A stretch of DNA of 64,000 bases from contig CM039464.1 in assembly GCA_022414725.1 (NCBI GenBank), positions 57,270,681 through 57,334,680 on the forward strand, written 5' to 3'. A model generated the notes under the pieces. It saw only the letters and a program-made list of their open reading frames with translations, was not told the origin of the DNA and did not search any database. Shown in pieces: positions 58,613 through 64,000 of the stretch. Position numbers and translations under genes: made by a program. This DNA is from Microglena sp. YARC. Its lineage: Eukaryota > Chlorophyta > Chlorophyceae > Chlamydomonadales > Chlamydomonadaceae. Positions within the stretch are counted from its first letter, which is position 1. Every line of letters begins with the position of its first letter.

Positions 58613-58710
58613 CTGCGTGGGTGAAAGGCATTTCCAAGAAAGCATTTTGATCTTACTGACAGATGTGGCTGCGCTTTGTGCATGCTTCACAGTTTGGTCT
58701 AAGGCTTCAA
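58613..58710 (-). repeat. Single acceptor-side copy of exon 1 start
   Basis: A second copy of the first 22 codons of exon 1 ([13 protein letters not shown]) lies directly upstream, with an acceptor-like CTTGCAAG but no donor. Confidence 0.8.
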
Positions 58711-59232
58711 GCTCTTGCAAGGGTGAAAGACGTTTTGAGGGACTCCAGTTGACAGTATGTGCTTACGATGATGATGAAGGGTGTGTTTTCTTCTATATCT
58801 TATCCACCACATGTATAAGACGTTTCAGGGAACGCGTGTGGGCGGTATGTGCTTATTCTGATTGTCCGAGGTTGGGCGAGTTGGTGTAGCCTATCTAGCT
58901 ACCCCTGAACTGCAAGTAACAGTCATACACGTGTGCGTATGATGATGATGAAGGTTGCATTATCCTTTCGCCCTTATAGACTCCAAATGTGCCCGCAGCT
59001 TAATGGATTTAAGGGGCGCTTACGAGTATCACAACCAAAAAACTATGGTGATCATGATGATGGTGATCAGACCAACACTTTGGCCACCCTTTATCCATGC
59101 TGCAAGGATAGGTCTAGGAACCCATGCCCCTTCATGCTTGCTGAAGAATGAGAAGGCATGTGTGTGGGTGGGCAGTGTAAAGGACTGAGAACAATTCCTG
59201 GGACCAGAAGTGTCAGGATCCCCCTTGCTGAC

Positions 59233-59290
59233 CTGGCTGCTTCTCTAAACTCTCACTTGGAGGTGTCAGTCAGAACGACTTCTACTCGCT
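59233..59290 (-). other. Possible non-coding 5' exon of the coiled-coil gene
   Basis: 58 bp bordered by a good acceptor (TTTGCAG) and donor (CAG/GTCAGC) on the minus strand, 620 bp upstream of exon 1. All three frames contain stops, so it can only be untranslated if real. If it were used, the start codon would be a Met within exon 1 or 2. Confidence 0.2.
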
Positions 59291-59525
59291 CTGCAAAGAG
59301 ACAACGAAGTTAAAAGACAACTAGCTAGCTATTTCTCCTAGTCTTGAAACGGAAACGGATTCCTGGCGACCCAAAAGTAGCAAAAGCGATAGTTCGCAAC
59401 TACCCTGCATGCAAATTCCGGAACGTGACTCTGCGCACCTTTCGCCCGTCCAAGCGAACGTCTTCGGCTCCTGAGCGACTATTGAGCCGGTGTGTGGAAG
59501 AGCCACCCCGCATACTGTGGCCTGA

Positions 59526-59742
59526 CTACTGAAAGTCGACCATCACGTCGAGGTCAAAGTTGGGGCCGATAATCAGACTAGCCTCCTGCAGATTATCTGG
59601 AAGGAGAATGGCAGAGAGCAGGGTTTTGCCACCTTGACAGCAAAAGCAGCGTCGACGGTTTGAAAGTTTAAACAACCACGCCAAGCGCGAGCGCGAGCAG
59701 CGAGCGGTTAAAACTATGTACCGCCTCGGTGTACCGCACCTG
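59526..59742 (-). pseudogene. Possible C-terminal coding fragment
   Basis: An open minus-strand stretch of about 71 codons without an initiating Met, ending in TAG. It includes the protein-like segment GGKTLLSAILLPDNLQEASL followed by IIGPNFDLDVMVDFQ. It may be a last exon or a relic of another gene lying upstream of the coiled-coil gene. Not recognised. Confidence 0.25.
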
Positions 59743-59754
59743 CCTTAGTCTATT

Positions 59755-59960
59755 AGTGATTGAATGAAGAGATTGGATCAAATATATTGTGGTAGGAACA
59801 ATTCCTAAGCACGTCGAAAGCGACGCGAATCACTAGTGTCTCGAACATCGGTGAGTGACACCGCGGAAGATCGAGCTGCCAAAGCGACAGGTGAACCGAC
59901 CTGAGTTGATGCCGAAGCCAGGGTTTATCTGGGAGCTAGGGCCAGGATAACAACAGGCAA
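59755..59960 (+). repeat. Diverged family A copy
   Basis: GAAGAGATTGGATCAAATA (as at position 48), CGACGCGAATCACTA, CGACAGGTGAACCGACCTGA and GCCGAAGCCAGG. Confidence 0.55.
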
Positions 59961-60371
59961 ACAAGTAAATGAACGTATGTTGAACCATACAGGCTGCGAG
60001 TGTCTTCTGGACATCTAGCTAGATGTCATGGTTCAACAACTTATTACAGGCTAATGCGGGAGGACGCAAAAAATTCCTGGAGCCAAGGACTATGCCCCAA
60101 TAGTTGGACCTAAGGTTGTAAAAAGTGCAGCAATGGGGTGGTCATCTCAATACTACGGTATATGCCCAACTGTATCCTGACATGATGACATGGATAGGGC
60201 TGTCACCCACGATATCGTACTCTTGCACGAAGCTGAGTCAATCTCAAACTTTTTTGGATTTTTCGTAGTGGACGATATAGTGTACAACAGTTATCATGAA
60301 TCGGTATGAGACGAAGGGGATACTCTGTGCAATAGCCTTTACGTCAATTCCGTATCGATACAGAATAATTC

Positions 60372-60567
60372 CAGGGTACTTCAAAGTGCCAAATCGGCCA
60401 GCGATTTAGCGCACTTGAAAACAAAAAAACTGCGCTTTGTCGTGCAAAAAAACGCAAAAATTGCTTGCTGCGCCCATAGGGAGTTGCAAAAAACTGCGCT
60501 TAAAGCGCAGAGGGGGTCAAAAAGTCAGCGCTCAAAAGTGCCAATGCGCGCGTTTCGAACTACCCTG
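60372..60567. mobile_element. Inverted-terminus element, about 196 bp
   Basis: Ends CAGGGTACTTCAAAG and CGTTTCGAACTACCCTG are inverted repeats. The interior is built from runs of TTTTGCGC/GCGCAAAA. No clear target duplication. A related sequence lies at 5978-6153. Confidence 0.5.
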
Positions 60568-60719
60568 TAATGCACATCAAATGAACCAATATTAAAGAAG
60601 ATCATATCGTGCTCGCCATCGTAAACGACACTTGCATGTTATGTTGGTTCCATTTTTAACCACATTACTGGCCTTTGAGGTGCCATGTTAAACCACATTC
60701 AATATCCCATATTCTGTAT

Positions 60720-60875
60720 GTATGTTACAGTCCAGGGGTAGGCCAAATAGGCTTAAGGGACATGCCCAACCGTTTTTAGGAAGGGCTTAAAAATAAAAAG
60801 CACTGATGAACTAAAACCCAAACAATCATTTTACCGACGGGGCCCCTGAGTCCGTGCTACAGTGATCATTTATTT
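60720..60875 (+). repeat. Dispersed family B copy
   Basis: GTTACAGTCCAGGGGTAGGC, GGAAGGGCTTAAAAATAAAA, GACGGGGCCCCTGAGTCCGT. Confidence 0.75.
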
Positions 60876-61066
60876 TCTTCCTTCTGGTCAACAGATTCTT
60901 CCCATGTAGCGTCCTGCCGTCTTGCGACGCAACGGACACTTCGACGTTGTGTCCGGGATGGAGGACGCAGCGTCCTGAACAATCCTGGCTGGCTCCACTT
61001 CACCCCAGATACCAATCCCTGAGCACGTGATCAAATAATATCCTGGTCCTGGGGATTAAATCTACG

Positions 61067-62263
61067 TTGCATGTTGTAATATTACTTTTTCAGGTCACTT
61101 TTTCCGAAGCACATTTCGTAGGCGCTACTTCTCCTCTGCATAAGCGGAGACTGGAATCGGGATGCGACGACGCTAGGCTTTACAATGATCATCAATTCGC
61201 GCACTTTCCTGATTTGAGATGTCCACTCAAACCAGATTTGCCGAATTCTCTAACCCCCCTCTCTTCCCCAAAGATCAACAACAACTGCCGGCGACCAGGC
61301 ATCCCGATTCCGGGCAAGAAGCACTTTGGAGAAGTCCAAGCGCAGATTGCCCGCAGGAGGGAGGTAGGGGAACGCAAAGCCCCCAACACCAGTGCTTGGA
61401 ACCCTGTCCACAAACTCAATACCAAATCTGCGAAAGTGACAGATCACCCCAACATTAAAATATCCTCACCTTTCAATGGACAACCTGGACAACAAGATCC
61501 TACAGGCAGCATCCGTGCTGAGAGCAAAAGCTCCAAGGATCTACCTAGGACCCACGCTGAACCAAGTTCTGCCAAACCTAAAAATCATCCCAACCATAAT
61601 CAATCAAAAAATATCTTGAACAAACAAGACAGACGAAATCCTCCTACTACGAACTCTGTCATCCACCTTATCATTGCCCTTCTTTTCGTCAACTGTTTGA
61701 ATATCACCGCCGCTTCAACAGTCTCTCTCCGCACTCCCTTATCTCTCTTCGCACCTAACACTTACCCAGCCACCAGCATGTATTCAATGGGAGCTCAACA
61801 AAACAGGGTGCAACAAGGTAAGATCGATAGGAAATCGAACCGCCGCGAGAAACAAGCTGCTAATTCCCGCCTCGCTTTCCCACCTTCTCACCACACCGCC
61901 GCATACCTCGTTCCCCTGGCTACCACACCGCACTATCTTATAAACTGCAAACATCTCAACACTACACTCATTGGCCATCTTCGAAACCCCATATTCTCTA
62001 AGCCTCTCACGGCTACTAATACCGCCCCTCGCGGCGTGGGTGCAAGTCCCGATATGCCCCTCGTGACATTGTCGTCTCTGACGATTAATACAGCCTCTCA
62101 TGGCGTGGGTGCAAGTCCCGATGTGCCCCTCATGGCATTGTCGTCCTCGACAACATTAATCAATGACGAAGTTGCAAGTCCTTATGCTCACAACCAACTT
62201 TACAATCAACCCTGGACAACTGTGTCCTACAACTCTTCTCTCATCTTACTTCTGCAAAACTAA
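61067..62263 (+). CDS. Hypothetical protein ORF, 398 codons
   Basis: Longest plus-strand ORF outside the minus-strand gene. Reads MHVVILLFQVTFSEAHFVGA at its start, then a long Pro/Lys/Asn/Ser-rich hydrophilic region. A hydrophobic stretch near residues 193-213 (SVIHLIIALLFVNCLNITAA) could span a membrane. Near the end a 69-bp (23-codon) segment is duplicated in tandem, each with GVGASPD. The bases just inside the ORF (TTTTTCAG at about 61090) look like a splice acceptor, so the true start may be an exon border. It overlaps the next ORF by about 100 bases in another frame. No family recognised; a degraded mobile-element ORF is possible. Confidence 0.35.
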   Translation: MHVVILLFQVTFSEAHFVGATSPLHKRRLESGCDDARLYNDHQFAHFPDLRCPLKPDLPNSLTPLSSPKINNNCRRPGIPIPGKKHFGEVQAQIARRREVGERKAPNTSAWNPVHKLNTKSAKVTDHPNIKISSPFNGQPGQQDPTGSIRAESKSSKDLPRTHAEPSSAKPKNHPNHNQSKNILNKQDRRNPPTTNSVIHLIIALLFVNCLNITAASTVSLRTPLSLFAPNTYPATSMYSMGAQQNRVQQGKIDRKSNRREKQAANSRLAFPPSHHTAAYLVPLATTPHYLINCKHLNTTLIGHLRNPIFSKPLTATNTAPRGVGASPDMPLVTLSSLTINTASHGVGASPDVPLMALSSSTTLINDEVASPYAHNQLYNQPWTTVSYNSSLILLLQN

Positions 62264-62726
62264 CGCAATTTCGAACCCCCCTGCAGCCCTGATCGCCTAT
62301 CCCTTCACCATCCGTTCCAAGGGTGAAGAGATCTACAACAGCGAAGGGAAGCCGATGTCCACTCCTCCCTACCGTTCTAAATACATCAAGAAAGCGAGGG
62401 ACATCCAGCTGATCGCTGGGAGACTCAAGACCTGCCCTCAACCTCCGTCCCCCCTTGGAGAGTCAACCTTCCAGCATCTTGATCCTTTCGCTGACACGCT
62501 CTCCAAATTCAAGATCCTCCCGGTGCACAACACCACCGACAATGAGTTCTACGAGCTAACTCTTAGTGGCATCTACACTCGGGGAAGTGACAATTTTGCT
62601 AAATGTAGGCGAAAGACACGATTTGCAGCGGAACTACAGAGAAATGTAGGCGTACAGTGGACGAAATGTCTCGGCTCACCTCAAACCAGCGATCCCGACA
62701 AACACCCAGAACTTTTCGTAGACTGA
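62163..62726 (+). CDS. Hypothetical protein ORF, 187 codons, overlapping and shifted by +1
   Basis: Reads MTKLQVLMLTTNFTINPGQL and ends QTSDPDKHPELFVD. It opens shortly after a TAA at about 62157 and overlaps the preceding ORF by 101 bases in the +1 frame. The composition is more like an ordinary globular protein (FTIRSKGEEIYNSEGKP; YRSKYIKKARDIQLIAGR) than the upstream ORF. Together they could be one protein broken by a frameshift, two exons, or a frameshifted mobile-element pair. No known domain recognised. Confidence 0.35.
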   Translation: MTKLQVLMLTTNFTINPGQLCPTTLLSSYFCKTNAISNPPAALIAYPFTIRSKGEEIYNSEGKPMSTPPYRSKYIKKARDIQLIAGRLKTCPQPPSPLGESTFQHLDPFADTLSKFKILPVHNTTDNEFYELTLSGIYTRGSDNFAKCRRKTRFAAELQRNVGVQWTKCLGSPQTSDPDKHPELFVD

Positions 62727-63459
62727 AGCGTGACCAATAACTCCTCGATCGCACGTTAACTACTGAGTTCTAATACGCGAAGAGCTATGCAACTTTCTGT
62801 CGCTCGAGGGTCTGTTAGCAACCTTTTCGAGGGGTCATTCTCGCGAACCTGCAAAGCTCTGCCAGCGATTCCGAGATAGAATGAACAATTAGGCAACGAA
62901 GTACTAGCGCGAACTACTCGTTGGTGAAATGCTTTCATTCGGGAAAATGGACACCTCAAGTCACCGATGTGCTTTCGCTGCATGCGTCAAAAATGGCGCT
63001 GTTGTAGGGCGAAACCATGACGATTTTATCACTGTGATGAAAGCCTAAGTCACACAGAAATATTAGTGTGACTTGCGATTACGTGTCAGTGCTCTTACTA
63101 ATTTTGATAGATGTCTTCGCAGGCTGACCTTTCACCAGCCTTTCACGTTCATTTAGCCAAGGCGGATTGTACGCGGCATGGCGAAATGGCCGTACGATTA
63201 GAGCCTTTGCAATATGGCTAAGGTTAGCCACGCCAACCTTCTACCTCTCGTACTCCTACCTCATATTCTTCCCTCCCTCGCCCAAAGCATGTGTTTGTTG
63301 CTACTTGATATTTCTGGCGTCCTGCTTTATTCCCTCCTTTCTTTCCAACTTTCTTTTCAGTATTACTGCGCAACGCCCTCTTCCGCCTTCCGCGTGGACA
63401 AGCGCAAAGTAGTGCGTCAGATTGTTTTTGAAATTTGACAAATGCTGTGGTCCTATCTC
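62727..63459. other. Intergenic stretch, nothing recognised
   Basis: Mixed composition, short ORFs only in both strands, no match to the repeat families of the gene region. Confidence 0.35.
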
Positions 63460-63891
63460 CTACACAATTTCCCTTACATCGGTGCCGCTAATTCTCGCAA
63501 CCGATCCGTCTATGCTAGACCTGTGTAGGTTGTCAGTGCTGGAGGCATGGTATCTTGCAGCCAGCGGCCCTTGTGTCATCAACTCCTTAACCAGGAAGCC
63601 CGGTCGGCGCTGCTGTACTGCCACCGCATGAATAAGCTGCATAAATTGCAGCATCCCGGCAGTCCAATCGACGTTGCTCTGTACACGGTCAAATATGGTG
63701 GTATGTGGAGTCTGCTGTACCAGGAGCATGACTTCAGCTTGGGATGGCAGCATGATTAGTTGGCACTGTGCAAAGTAGGATGCTGGGACAACTTGCTCCC
63801 AACTCTTATGTGAGTCATACTTCCACCTGTTCTCTCCTGGGCCTGAGTAGAGCTTTAAAGGACACGGGGCCTTACACTCTAGTTGGATCAT
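63460..63891 (-). CDS. Hypothetical protein ORF or exon, 143 codons
   Basis: Minus-strand ORF reading MIQLECKAPCPLKLYSGPGE, with ENRWKYDSHKSWEQVV and a middle part QSNVDWTAGMLQFMQLIHAV, ending RISGTDVREIV. The stop lies at the left end. It is bounded on the right by an in-frame TAG just before the Met, which could also be a splice acceptor. Composition looks protein-like, but no family is recognised. Confidence 0.3.
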   Translation of the reverse strand: MIQLECKAPCPLKLYSGPGENRWKYDSHKSWEQVVPASYFAQCQLIMLPSQAEVMLLVQQTPHTTIFDRVQSNVDWTAGMLQFMQLIHAVAVQQRRPGFLVKELMTQGPLAARYHASSTDNLHRSSIDGSVARISGTDVREIV

Positions 63892-64000
63892 GCACTACCC
63901 TGGCTGCATGGTGCCCTTGAGCATTGTATCAGGAGATCATGCGTGGCAATTATCCCTTGAGACCCTGCATGATAGATGGTGGCAGCACTGTGTCTATTTG

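Noticed and set aside
60190..60300. Another hAT element beginning TAGGGCTGTCACCC
   Set aside because: Only one end is visible; no matching inverted end or 8-bp duplication was found.

Overview
This window is nuclear DNA of a repeat-rich eukaryote. The evidence is long GT-AG introns separating short, phase-compatible exons, tRNA-derived SINE-like repeats, hAT-type elements with 8-bp target duplications, and abundant mini- and microsatellites. I cannot name the lineage from the sequence. The introns (about 1.2 kb on average) and repeat load suggest a large genome, for example a large-genome alga, protist or invertebrate.

About 57 kb (positions 1342 to 58612) is one gene on the minus strand. 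I read 44 core exons and four optional ones. The core exons sum to 8559 nt, exactly 2853 codons, and every junction keeps the frame. The product is a very long protein. It has a low-complexity N-terminal part (Ser/Pro/Ala-rich, then poly-Gln, exons 1-5), followed by thousands of residues of Glu/Gln/Leu/Ala/Arg-rich coiled coil. Neither the true start nor the stop is visible. The gene continues past the left edge, and its first exon was not found to the right of 58.6 kb. I do not recognise the family; a scaffold-type coiled-coil protein (centrosome, Golgi or cytoskeleton) is only an inference.

The most unusual property is that nearly every exon is flanked by a tandem array built from its own splice border. 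One type of unit carries the end of the exon plus the donor and some intron. The other carries intron plus the acceptor and the start of the exon. Units run from 42 to about 180 bp, in 1 to 16 extra copies. Some copies are complete, in-phase mini-exons, for example six 54-bp copies beside exon 31 and two 57-bp copies beside exon 14. The introns have therefore grown largely by duplication anchored at exon edges, leaving the gene full of decoy or alternative splice sites.

Other intronic content includes a 38-bp satellite (2024-3275), a family of short TA-ended hAT MITEs (32.1, 44.3, 48.8, 54.8 and 55.1 kb), an 826-bp hAT-like non-autonomous element (38776-39601), several tRNA-SINE copies, at least five further dispersed repeat families, poly-C/poly-G runs, and an inverted copy of part of exon 42 at 8.05 kb.

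Right of 59 kb the gene structure stops. That part holds dispersed repeats, a plus-strand 398-codon ORF overlapping a 188-codon ORF in another frame (61.1-62.7 kb), and an unrecognised minus-strand ORF at 63.5-63.9 kb.
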